From: Oscillatoria princeps RMCB-10
GTDB lineage: Bacteria > Cyanobacteriota > Cyanobacteriia > Cyanobacteriales > Oscillatoriaceae
Direction: 5' to 3'
Length of the DNA: 64,000 nt
Assembly: GCA_019359235.1 (NCBI GenBank)
Contig: JAHHHT010000003.1
Location: 306,814 to 370,813, forward strand
The position numbers and the translations under genes are program-made. The notes under the pieces were generated by a model. It saw only the letters and a list, made by a program, of their open reading frames with translations. It was not told where the DNA came from and made no database searches. Positions within the stretch are counted from its first letter, which is position 1. Each line of letters begins with the position of its first letter. Positions 1 to 8,329 of this stretch are shown here, one piece after another.

Positions 1-553
1 GGACTAGGGCTAGAGGCATGAGGGGAGCCGGCGCGATTCAGGCAAAAGGCGATAGCAAGCCGGGGAGGCGATCGCGCCGGTTGCCTTTAGGGGTTAGGTA
101 TTAGGTGTTTGGTTTGGGGTCGCACTCCAACCCGTGCCCAGGGGTTAGGGGTTAGGGGTTAGGTATTAGGTGTTTGGTTTGGGGTGTGCGCTCAACAAGA
201 GTTTTTCAATAACAGTGCCACCAGACAGGAGCTGACGCTTTTTATATAAACCTAGCGTTAAACTCCTTCTGGCTGCTGCGCTCCAGTTTTTTATCGATTT
301 TAAGTATAGGCTTTCCGTTTGTATAATAGACGGAAAGCCTGCCGGCAAAATTGACAGTACCGCCCGCGAGTTTTTCCGCACTCGACTGCGGGGTTTCTGT
401 GGCGGTTGAGCGGAGTGTTTTGGGTAAAAAGAATGCAGCAAGCTGAAGTTTGTGCCGAAAAAGCCTGAGGCCGTTTGGCCGCACCGGCACGGGAGAGGAG
501 CTGGCGCAGTCCCGGGAGCCCGCTGATTTTTCGGTGAGCGGTGCGTGCTGGAT
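1..553. repeat. Gene-free stretch with duplicated 32-bp segment and GGGGTTA heptamers
   Basis: A 32-bp segment at 89-120 is repeated exactly at 154-185, and the second copy is preceded by heptamers of the type GGGGTTA (141-160). This resembles the heptameric STRR sequences known from cyanobacteria. A HIP1 octamer GCGATCGC lies at 68-75. Long open frames here lack credible composition or starts, and I see no gene. Confidence 0.6.
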
Positions 554-919
554 TCATCCCAAGACTGCGGGGGTTTTGTCGCATTCAAAGCAAAACACTT
601 TTTCTCCTTCACGCCACGCGACCAATTCCACACAGTCCGCTGGAATCGGATCCAAGTTCTTTTCCAGCAATCTGAAGGAGCTTTTGATGAAGTGGGGGTC
701 ATTCAGAATGGAGGCGTAGTGGTTGAACAGCTGTAACTCCTCATCTTTTGTCAAGCCTTTGAGGTTGACTCGGAAAGCCTGTTGAATGTCAATCAGCTCC
801 CAGGTATGGCTGTCATATATTTCTACGAGCTCATCAGGATCTGGGCCATAGGCCGGCACCCCTTGGGGAAAGAGTTCTTTGAGTTCCGGATTCCGATTAT
901 TGAGGATTAAGTAGTACAT
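554..919 (-). CDS. Hypothetical protein, 121 aa
   Basis: A small acidic soluble protein starting MYYLILNN. The ATG at 919 follows a good ribosome-binding site (GGAGGG, 5 nt spacing); an in-frame TTG at 931 lies upstream of that site and is less likely. The composition (many Leu/Asp/Glu, few Cys) and lack of rare-codon runs look like a genuine protein. A C-terminal CFEC pair could be a small metal or redox site, but this is only a suggestion. I recognise no family. It stands alone between repeat-rich gene-free stretches, so its context gives no function. Confidence 0.6.
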   Translation of the reverse strand: MYYLILNNRNPELKELFPQGVPAYGPDPDELVEIYDSHTWELIDIQQAFRVNLKGLTKDEELQLFNHYASILNDPHFIKSSFRLLEKNLDPIPADCVELVAWREGEKVFCFECDKTPAVLG

Positions 920-1765
920 GGCACCCTCCAAAGGGAGAAACGTGAGTGACGTAGGGCTGTTACCTGATTCTTATTAATACTTTAAGCGACTGCGCCCGTC
1001 CGGAAAAGAAGTAAATTATCTGACCGGGGAGCCTTCGCCCTGAACCTATTACTACTTTGAACGACTATCGCGGCAGAAAAAGGCGACGGCTGACACTTTA
1101 AATAGTGGAAACAGGGGAGTTGCTGTTTACTAACGCTCTCAACTATTACTGAGCGCGTCTCCGGTGCTGCTGTTTGTGTGACAGCTGGCAAACTTGCAAG
1201 CAGGCTTTTGACAAAATATTTATTTTGTGGTATAATCCCGCACACCTGTAGCGGGGGCGCAATTGCTGGCCCAACTTGCTTCCTCGTTCCATATAGTGTG
1301 CGGCCAATTGCCCGTAATTATTTCTCTCCCGCTCAGCGAGCGGATAAATCCAGTCTGGTACAGGTAGGGGCGGGGGCGGGTTTACGAACAGGCTGAGCTG
1401 TGCTAGAAACATTTCGGGTTCGCCCCGCCCCCACACGCCCCAGAAACCCGGAAGGGGGCGGTCGTGCCGCACCGCCCCTACGCTGACCGGGTTTCTCGGT
1501 CACTGACTGAGATGAAAAACGCTATAGATGGGGTGAGCCCCCCCACCCCCGCACACCGGCCTGTTGCGGCAAGGTTCCCTGATATCGCTGCCCCTCTCCG
1601 GCTGCACGGTGCCGGCGCGGTTGGCGACGCCCGTGCGGAGGGCGGGCATCACAGGCATCCTGCAGATGAGCGCCCCACAACTGCCCGCTGCCGCTGCCCC
1701 CGCCCCTGAAACCCCTAAAGGGTGACAGTTCGGTTGTGAGGCGTGACTGCTTGATATAATACTTA
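920..1765. other. Gene-free stretch
   Basis: About 850 bases without a supportable gene. Overlapping open frames on both strands are GC-rich and lack ribosome-binding sites. It holds half-copies of the interspersed AGAAACCCGG hairpin family around 1438-1500. Confidence 0.5.
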
Positions 1766-1868
1766 CAGGACTTCCGCACAACTGTGAGACGAAACCGGGT
1801 TTCTGATTCGGGAACGAGGGCTTGGAGGTACTGCTGGTTCAGAAACCCGGTTTCTGCGCAAGTCCTAA
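1766..1868. mobile_element. MITE-like element (CAGGACTT family) with 4-bp target duplication
   Basis: The left end CAGGACTTCCGCA (1766-1778) and the right end TGCGCAAGTCCTAA (ending 1868) are inverted repeats with one mismatch. Both sides are flanked by CTTA (1762-1765 and 1869-1872), a 4-bp target-site duplication. Inside lie two outward copies of the AAACCCGGTTTCT motif. Sister copies are at 27728-27816 and 45025-45110. No transposase is encoded. Confidence 0.7.
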
Positions 1869-1940
1869 CTTATTAAGACGTGGCGAAATGTGTTCACCCT
1901 TCAATATTTGAAATATTTAGGCTATATGGTAGAGAAAACG

Positions 1941-3317
1941 ATGAATTTTGAAGAAGCAGTCAAAGTAGCAGATGCGGCAGTTTGGGCGAGTGAAGGGAGA
2001 CACATAACTGATGTTGAGATGGCTATCCTTCGGGGCTCTTGGGAGAATCAGACCTATGAAGAGATGGCGGAGATTACTGAGTATGCTGCCAATTACCTCC
2101 AGCGAACTGTTGGCCACAAGTTCTGGAAGACACTTTCTAAGGCGTTAGGGGAAGAGGTCAGCAAAACCAATTTTCGGACAGCGCTGGAGCGAAAATGGCG
2201 GTACGCGCCAAACCAGCGCCCAGGGCGACTGCGCTCGGGAGCGGGCACTCAACCGCTGCGGCAAAAAGCCCCGCCGGCGGCTAAGTTGGAATTTCCAGAG
2301 GGGCCGGTGGCCGTGGACTCTCCTTTTTATGTTGGGCGCACTCCCATCGAATCTGAGTGTTACGAAGCGATTGTGGGTGCGGGGGCGCTGATCTGCATTA
2401 AATCGCCCAAGCAGATGGGCAAAACGTCTCTGCTGTACCGGATTCTCGAGCGGGCGAAAAAGCAAGGATATCAAACAGTAAGGCTGAATCTGCTGCAAGC
2501 CGAGAAGGCGGTGTTTAGCAATCTGGATAAATTTTTGCGCTGGTTTTCTTCTTATGTCAGCCAGAAGCTAGATATCCCAGCTCAGCTGAATGATTACTGG
2601 GATGAGGACAGGGGCAGCATCCTCAGCTGCACGACATATTTTGAAGCGCACATTCTGGAGCAAATAGACAGTCCCCTGGTCTTGGCGCTGGATGAAGTGG
2701 ATCGGGTTTTCCAGTACCCAGAAATTGCTGAAGAATTTCTGCCGATGCTGCGCAGCTGGCATGAGGAGGCTAAGAATCGGGAAATCTGGGAAAAGCTGCG
2801 GCTGGTGGTGGTGCACTCTACTGAATATTACGGGAAATTAGATATCCACCAGTCGCCGTTTAATGTGGGGCTGCCGGTGAAATTGACAGATTTTACCCTG
2901 GAGCAGGTGGAAAATTTGGCGCGGCGTCACGGGCTGGATGGGGCGGCTCTGGTTGGGGAGAAAGGTTTTGCGCCCTTGCTGGAAATGGTGGGCGGACACC
3001 CCTATCTGGTGCGGCTGGCTCTTTATCACCTTGCGGATGGGAGTGTGACCCTGGGGCAGCTGTTGCAAGACGCTCCCACAGATGCTGGAATCTACAGTGA
3101 GCATTTGCGCCGGCATTTGGTGACTCTCAAAGAACATCCAGAACTGGCGGGGGCGCTGAAACAGGTTGTTACTTCGACTGCACCGGTGCGGTTGGAGACG
3201 ATACAGGCGTACAAGTTAGACGCGATGGGGCTGATTAAGCGCCAGGGGAATCAGAGCGGTCCGAGATGCGAGCTGTACCGGCAGTATTTTTGGGAGCGCT
3301 TGGGGGATGCCGGTTGA
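1941..3317 (+). CDS. HTH-domain / AAA-like (AAA_35 type) NTPase, 458 aa
   Basis: The N-terminal 84 residues form a small helical HTH-type domain shared with the products at 13042, 14865 (minus) and 41220 (minus). It resembles what I recall as the vWA-MoxR-associated protein N-terminal domain. A basic Pro/Gly/Arg linker follows, then an AAA-like NTPase of the AAA_35 type with Walker A KQMGKTS (about residues 157-163), Walker B LALDEVD (about 247) and the family signature GGHPYLV (about 350). This is the same NTPase as in the next two genes but with no WD40 tail. An upstream in-frame GTG (1890) and ATG (1926) exist. I chose ATG 1941 because sister proteins start M-N/D-x-x-E at the same place. 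Likely role (inferred): STAND-type switch in signalling or immunity. Confidence 0.8.
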   Translation: MNFEEAVKVADAAVWASEGRHITDVEMAILRGSWENQTYEEMAEITEYAANYLQRTVGHKFWKTLSKALGEEVSKTNFRTALERKWRYAPNQRPGRLRSGAGTQPLRQKAPPAAKLEFPEGPVAVDSPFYVGRTPIESECYEAIVGAGALICIKSPKQMGKTSLLYRILERAKKQGYQTVRLNLLQAEKAVFSNLDKFLRWFSSYVSQKLDIPAQLNDYWDEDRGSILSCTTYFEAHILEQIDSPLVLALDEVDRVFQYPEIAEEFLPMLRSWHEEAKNREIWEKLRLVVVHSTEYYGKLDIHQSPFNVGLPVKLTDFTLEQVENLARRHGLDGAALVGEKGFAPLLEMVGGHPYLVRLALYHLADGSVTLGQLLQDAPTDAGIYSEHLRRHLVTLKEHPELAGALKQVVTSTAPVRLETIQAYKLDAMGLIKRQGNQSGPRCELYRQYFWERLGDAG

Positions 3318-3509
3318 TGCAGCCGGCGGTATTAAAAGTCATGCCCCTCACCCCCCTCTCCCACAAGGGGAGAGGGGGAGTAAGACCCCTGACTCCGACG
3401 GGCCGGCAGGGCCGACCGTTACCCATATCTCCTCCAAGTAGGGTGCGTTACCCCAAAGGAAAACGCACCCTACAGCTGGGAATGAGGTTAAAATAGGTGG
3501 GAGGTAAAA
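3318..3509. repeat. Palindromic repeats between the STAND genes
   Basis: Holds a C-rich/G-rich hairpin near 3350-3382 and a GTAGGGTGCGTT...AACGCACCCTAC palindrome at 3438-3473. Both families recur throughout the window. Confidence 0.6.
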
Positions 3510-3533
3510 ATGAAGGTTGAGGAGTGCGTTTAA
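3510..3533 (+). promoter_or_regulatory. Possible leader micro-ORF (7 codons) coupled to the WD40 gene
   Basis: GGGAGG (3499-3504) precedes an ATG at 3510 that opens MKVEECV and stops at TAA 3531-3533. The stop overlaps the ATG (3533) of the next gene as TAATG. The GAGGAG inside it (3519-3524) is well placed (8 nt) as the ribosome-binding site of the main ATG. The paralogue at 8.3 kb has a similar stretch (MSVEELAA) reading in frame into the protein. Coupling is inferred. Confidence 0.35.
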
Positions 3534-6500
3534 TGTCGGCTTATAAATATCAAGTCGGGGGGAGTCTGGAGTACCAGCACCCCACCTATGTGGTGAGGCA
3601 AGCGGACTTTGACCTCTACGATCGGTTGAAGGCTGGGGAGTTTTGTTACGTGCTGAACTCGCGGCAGATGGGCAAGTCTTCGCTGCGGGTGCAAATGATG
3701 CGAAGGCTGAAAAATGAAGGGATGAAATGCGCTTCCATCGACATGACGCAAATCGGCAGGGATGTCCCCGATCCGGAAAAGTGGTATGGGGGGATTGTCT
3801 CTGAGCTGTTGAGGGGGTTCAGTCTCTTGAGGAAGGTGGATTTCAAGACTTGGTGGCGGGAGCGGGAGTTGCTGCCGCCGGTGCAGCGCCTGAGTGAGTT
3901 TATCGAAGACGTGGTGCTGGCTGAATTTTCGGAAAATCTTGTGATATTTATCGATGAAATTGATAGTGTAATCAGCTTGAAATTTCCGACCGATGACTTT
4001 TTTGCTTTGCTCCGATCTTGCTACAACCGGCGGGCTGAAAATTCAGAATTCAATCGTCTCACCTTTTGCCTGCTGGGGGTTGGCACGCCGCAGGATTTGA
4101 TTGAAGACAAACAGCGAACGCCGTTTAATATTGGTGAGGGAATTGAGCTGACAGGCTTTCAGTTCGAGTCCGCCAAGTTATCCTTAATTAAAGGGCTGGC
4201 AGAGACCCTAGAGAATCCCGAGAGGGTTTTACAAGAGATTTTGGACTGGACGGGGGGACAGCCGTTTCTCACGCAGAAGCTGTGCAAGCTGGTTGTGCGG
4301 AATGCCGAACCAGAAAATCCGGATATCGAGCAGTTAGTTCAAACGCACATCTTGGAGAACTGGGAAGCCCAGGACGATCCAGAACATTTGCGAACCATTA
4401 GAAATCGCCTCCTCAGCAATGAGAAACGCGCCGTCAAGTTGCTGGGACTCTACCGGCAAATTTTGCAAGAGGGGGAGATTGCAGCTGAGGACACTCCGGA
4501 TCAAGTCGAATTGCGGCTGTCGGGGCTGGTAGTCAAAAACCAGGGTAAATTGAAGATTTACAACCGCATTTACGAAAATGTTTTCAACCTGACTTGGGTG
4601 GATGAGGAGTTAGCTGCTTTGCGCCCGTACAGCGAAGAGATTGTGGCTTGGTTAACTTCCAACCGCGAGGATGAATCCCGCTTGTTGCGGGGGCAGAAGT
4701 TGGAAACCGCGCTGAAATGGGCTTTGGGAGAGAGCTTGAGCGATGAGGACTATCAGTTCCTATCGGCTAGCCAAGACTTTGCCAAACGACAGGTTCAAGA
4801 TGCTTTGGAGTTAGAAACAAAGGAGCGCGAGATAGTTCAAGCTGCTTTGGAGTTAGAAACAAAGAAGCGCGAGATAGTTCAAGCTGCTTTGGAGTTAGAA
4901 ACAAAGGAGCGCGAGATATTGGATAAGGCGAATCAGAAAGCAAATCGCAGGATTCGCGTTGGGTTGGCTGTGCTGGCGGTGTCGTTAGGTTGCGCTGGGT
5001 TTGCAGTCATGGGAGCCACGCAAGCCGGCAAGCAATTTCAAGTCGCCCGAGAAAGCAGCAAAAGTGTGGAGGCGCTGCGACAGTTTGAGTCTGGGAGGGG
5101 GGAAATAGACGCTTTAATGGCAGCAATGCGGGCGGGGCAAACTTTGCAGAAGCTGGTGCCAGATAGTGGCGGGAGGCAAAACGATTCCGCTACTGCAGCT
5201 TTGGGGGAGATTTTAGACCAGATCCGAGAGCGAAATCAATTCCACGGGCATGCCGGCGCGGTGACGAGTGTGAGTTTTAGCCCGGATGGCAAACACATCG
5301 CCACGGCTTCAAGAGACAAAACGGCGCGGCTGTGGGATTTACAAGGAAAGCCGGTCGCCGAATTCAAAGGGCATGAGAGCGCGGTGTGGGGTGTGAGTTT
5401 TAGCCCGGATAGGAAATATCTCGCTACGGCTTCGGCTGATGGCAAAGCGCGGCTGTGGGACTTATCTGGAAAGGAGCTAGCCAAATTCTCGCATCAGGGT
5501 TCGGTCGGGAGTGTGAGTTTTAGCCCGGATAGCAAGCGGATCGCCACTGCTTCGGCTGACGGAACGGCAAAGCTGTGGGATTTGTCTGGGAAGCAAATAG
5601 CGGAATTCAAAGCGAATCAGGGCGTTGTGTTGAGTGTGAGTTTCAGTCCGGATGGCAAGCGCATTGCCACGGCTTCTGATGACGGCAAAGCGCGGCTGTG
5701 GGATTTGTCTGGGAAGCTGCTTAAGGAATTCAAAGCGCATAAGGGCTGGGTGTGGAGTGTGAGTTTTAGCCCGAAGGGGGATCGGATCGCTACGGCTTCC
5801 ACTGACGGCTCGGCACGGCTGTGGGATTTATCTGGAAAGCTGCTCAGGGAATTCAAAGGAAATCAGCCTTGGGTGTTGAGTGTGAGTTTTAGCTCGAATG
5901 GCGAGCGCGTCGCTACGGCTTCTGCTGACGGTACGGCGCGGCTGTGGGATTTGGATGGGAATCAGCTAGCGAAATTTCAGGGGCATGGGGGTACGGTAGG
6001 AAGTGTGAGTTTTAGTCCCGATGGCAAGATGCTGGCCACGGCTTCTGCTGACGGCACGGCAAAGCTTTGGGACATAGATAGGAAGCAGCTAGCTGAATTT
6101 AAAGCGCACCGGGATTTGGTGTTCAGTGTGAGTTTCAGTCCGGATGGCAAGATGCTGGCCACGGCTTCTGCTGACGGTGTGGCAAAGCTGTGGGATTTAA
6201 AGAGGAAGCTGCTAGCGGAATTTAAAGGGCATCAGGGGCGGCTGTGGGGTGTGAGTTTTAGCCCTGATGGCAAGCGCATCGCTACGGCTTCGGCTGACGG
6301 TTCGGCGCGGCTTTGGGATTTATCTGGGAAGCTGCTAAGGGAGTTCAAAGGACATGGGGGCTGGGTGACGAGTGCGTGTTTTAGCCCTGAGGGCGACCGG
6401 ATTGCCACGACTTCCTTGGACGGCAAGGTCAGGCTGTGGGATTTATCTGGAAAAAAGCTGGCTGAATTTCAGGCGCATCCGGCGCTGGTGTGGCGTGCGA

Positions 6501-7042
6501 GTTTTAGTGCCGGTGGCAAGTATCTGGCTACGGCTTCTGATGACGGTACGGCACGGCTGTGGGATTTATCTGGGAAGCTGCTTGGGGAATTTAAAGGACA
6601 TTACGGTGCGGTTTTTGGTGTGAGTTTTAGCCCGAATGGCAAGGAACTCACTACGGCTTCTGATGACGGCACGGCAAAGCTGTGGGATTTATCTGGGCAG
6701 GAGCTGAGGGAATTTAAGGGGCACAATGGGGCGGTGTTTGGTGTGAGTTTTAGGCCGGATGGGAAGTATGTGGCTACGGCTTCGGCTGACGGTTCGGCAC
6801 GCCTTTGGGATTTGTCGGGGAAGGAGCTGGCTCGATTTGAGGGCAATCAGCTGTGGGTGTTGGGTGTGAGTTTTAGCCCGGATGGGAAGTCTCTGGCTAC
6901 GGCTTCGGCTGACGGTTCGGCGCGGCTTTGGCTGGTGAACCCGGTGGCTGGAGAATTAGACGCTTTGCTGGCATCGGGTTGCCGGTGGTTGGAGGATTAT
7001 TTTGTGAGTCAACCTCAGGAAAAATTGGAGGTGTGCCGGTGA
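3533..7042 (+). CDS. AAA-like NTPase with 14 WD40 repeats, 1169 aa
   Basis: The N-terminal AAA_35-type NTPase has Walker A NSRQMGKSS (about residue 41), Walker B VIFIDEID (about 137) and signature GGQPFLTQK (about 241). A coiled-coil stretch of three near-identical 14-residue repeats (LELETKEREIVQA, about 423-463) follows, then one membrane segment (about 475-497) and 14 WD40 repeats of about 41 residues with consensus SFSPDGKxIATASADG and LWDLSGK (from about 568). Fourteen blades suit two 7-bladed propellers. The C-terminus has a helical cap ending LEVCR. The protein is probably membrane-anchored with a propeller sensor (inferred). ATG 3533 is chosen because MSAYKYQVGGSL aligns with MSEYKYKVGGSL of the paralogue; an in-frame GTG lies at 3524. 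Confidence 0.85.
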   Translation: MSAYKYQVGGSLEYQHPTYVVRQADFDLYDRLKAGEFCYVLNSRQMGKSSLRVQMMRRLKNEGMKCASIDMTQIGRDVPDPEKWYGGIVSELLRGFSLLRKVDFKTWWRERELLPPVQRLSEFIEDVVLAEFSENLVIFIDEIDSVISLKFPTDDFFALLRSCYNRRAENSEFNRLTFCLLGVGTPQDLIEDKQRTPFNIGEGIELTGFQFESAKLSLIKGLAETLENPERVLQEILDWTGGQPFLTQKLCKLVVRNAEPENPDIEQLVQTHILENWEAQDDPEHLRTIRNRLLSNEKRAVKLLGLYRQILQEGEIAAEDTPDQVELRLSGLVVKNQGKLKIYNRIYENVFNLTWVDEELAALRPYSEEIVAWLTSNREDESRLLRGQKLETALKWALGESLSDEDYQFLSASQDFAKRQVQDALELETKEREIVQAALELETKKREIVQAALELETKEREILDKANQKANRRIRVGLAVLAVSLGCAGFAVMGATQAGKQFQVARESSKSVEALRQFESGRGEIDALMAAMRAGQTLQKLVPDSGGRQNDSATAALGEILDQIRERNQFHGHAGAVTSVSFSPDGKHIATASRDKTARLWDLQGKPVAEFKGHESAVWGVSFSPDRKYLATASADGKARLWDLSGKELAKFSHQGSVGSVSFSPDSKRIATASADGTAKLWDLSGKQIAEFKANQGVVLSVSFSPDGKRIATASDDGKARLWDLSGKLLKEFKAHKGWVWSVSFSPKGDRIATASTDGSARLWDLSGKLLREFKGNQPWVLSVSFSSNGERVATASADGTARLWDLDGNQLAKFQGHGGTVGSVSFSPDGKMLATASADGTAKLWDIDRKQLAEFKAHRDLVFSVSFSPDGKMLATASADGVAKLWDLKRKLLAEFKGHQGRLWGVSFSPDGKRIATASADGSARLWDLSGKLLREFKGHGGWVTSACFSPEGDRIATTSLDGKVRLWDLSGKKLAEFQAHPALVWRASFSAGGKYLATASDDGTARLWDLSGKLLGEFKGHYGAVFGVSFSPNGKELTTASDDGTAKLWDLSGQELREFKGHNGAVFGVSFRPDGKYVATASADGSARLWDLSGKELARFEGNQLWVLGVSFSPDGKSLATASADGSARLWLVNPVAGELDALLASGCRWLEDYFVSQPQEKLEVCR

Positions 7043-7052
7043 TGGTTTGATA

Positions 7053-7153
7053 TAGCAATAGACAGTCAGTTAGGACAAGGCATCTGACTTGCTAGTAGGG
7101 ATAGGGTCGGAGGGAACGCCTGTCCTACGCCGTCACCTAAGTGGCTGCTGCTA
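7053..7153. mobile_element. MITE-like element (TAGCAG...CTGCTA family), TA duplication
   Basis: Begins TAGCAATAGACAGTCAG and ends CTAAGTGGCTGCTGCTA, flanked by TA on both sides. It starts ten bases after the stop of the WD40 gene. Internal sequence carries the GACAGGCG / CGCCTGTC motif common in this window. Sister copies are at 25482-25591 and 37064-37219. TA flanks would fit IS630/mariner-type mobilisation. Confidence 0.6.
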
Positions 7154-8305
7154 TAGCGTTTCTCATATTAGTGAGGTACTGAGAAACCCGGTTTCTTTAA
7201 GAAACCGGGTTTCTGGGCCATAGTTCATCCAACTGAGAACCGCTACTGCTATGCCAAAGCTGTTATGCTTTTAACCTGCTTGTTGGCGAAAGGAGGCAGA
7301 GCCTCCAGAGCAGCGTTCCCAGGCAGAGCCTGGGAGCGAGGGGATAGAGATCGATAGCGCAAATTCAATGCGCAACAGCTTATCTGGTGCGGCTGGAACT
7401 TTCCGAGCGCCTTGCGCGTCTTTATGGGATTTCCTGAAATGCCAGATGCAACCGCCGGTGCCGGCGGTTGCTCTCGCCAACCGGCACTTCTGCAGACTCT
7501 ACAGGAACATGCCCATTTAGCAGCAGTGACAGATTGCCAGCTTGACTGAAGCGGTGAAATTGGATACAATGTGCCGGTGCGAGTTAGACAGTATGCGATT
7601 AATTGTGCGGTAACCAGACTGGAGCGCTCCCAGATGAACTCCCCACCGGCTCTATTTTGGGCGTCCCACATTTGTGGGATAGAGAACCCCACCCCCCAAC
7701 CCCCTCCCCGTGTACGGGGAGGGGGAGTTTGAGGAGGTTTTGGCTCTCGTGGAAAAAGTTTCAATCCCCCTTCTAGCCCGCACCGGCTCTATTTTTGCCC
7801 TCGCCTTGCAAATGCCGGGTTCGCGAGCGAGCTATCTGCCTTACGGAGGATTTTCATCACCCCGCCCCGGCTGCAAACATCTGTTACACCGACTCTATTT
7901 TCGCGCTCGCCTTGGGGATGAGACTGAGCGCCATAGGGGCGATATCGCGAGGAATGTCGCTGGGTTTTATATCCAGTTCGGTTGAATAGGGGGATTGGGC
8001 ATTGGGCATTGGGCATTGGGCATTGCTCTCCTAATAGCGGTTAATCAACGGGACACTCTCTTAGAGGATATTGATAAATTCGCACCTTCAATTATTGCCG
8101 CGATATTATTTAAAGATACGGCTAGCATCACCCCACATGCCGGTGTGGGGAAGCGTTTGCTCGTTTTCAGGCTCTGCCTGGGAATGCTTGTAACGAGGCT
8201 CAGTCTCGTACCCTCTGCCGGCGGTGCCGGCTGCTAGCGCCCCAAGGATTTTGGCCGGGCGCTGTCGCTCGCCCGGACTGCGGGGGAACGGGGTTGATGA
8301 GGTTA
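7154..8305. repeat. Gene-free 1.15-kb stretch rich in interspersed repeats
   Basis: It holds an AGAAACCCGGTTTCT hairpin at 7182-7214, a diverged C-rich MITE-like stretch around 7657-7785, and heptamers ATTGGGC repeated about four times at 7994-8021. Open frames on both strands run across these repeats and are not credible genes. Confidence 0.55.
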
Positions 8306-8329
8306 ATGAGCGTTGAGGAGTTAGCTGCA

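Noticed and set aside
166..702. 178-aa minus-strand frame
   Set aside because: Runs through repeats and overlaps the better supported gene at 554-919; composition is not protein-like.
7249..7764. 171-aa minus-strand frame
   Set aside because: Starts and ends in interspersed repeats (PPQTPPPRTRGGGWG is repeat-encoded).
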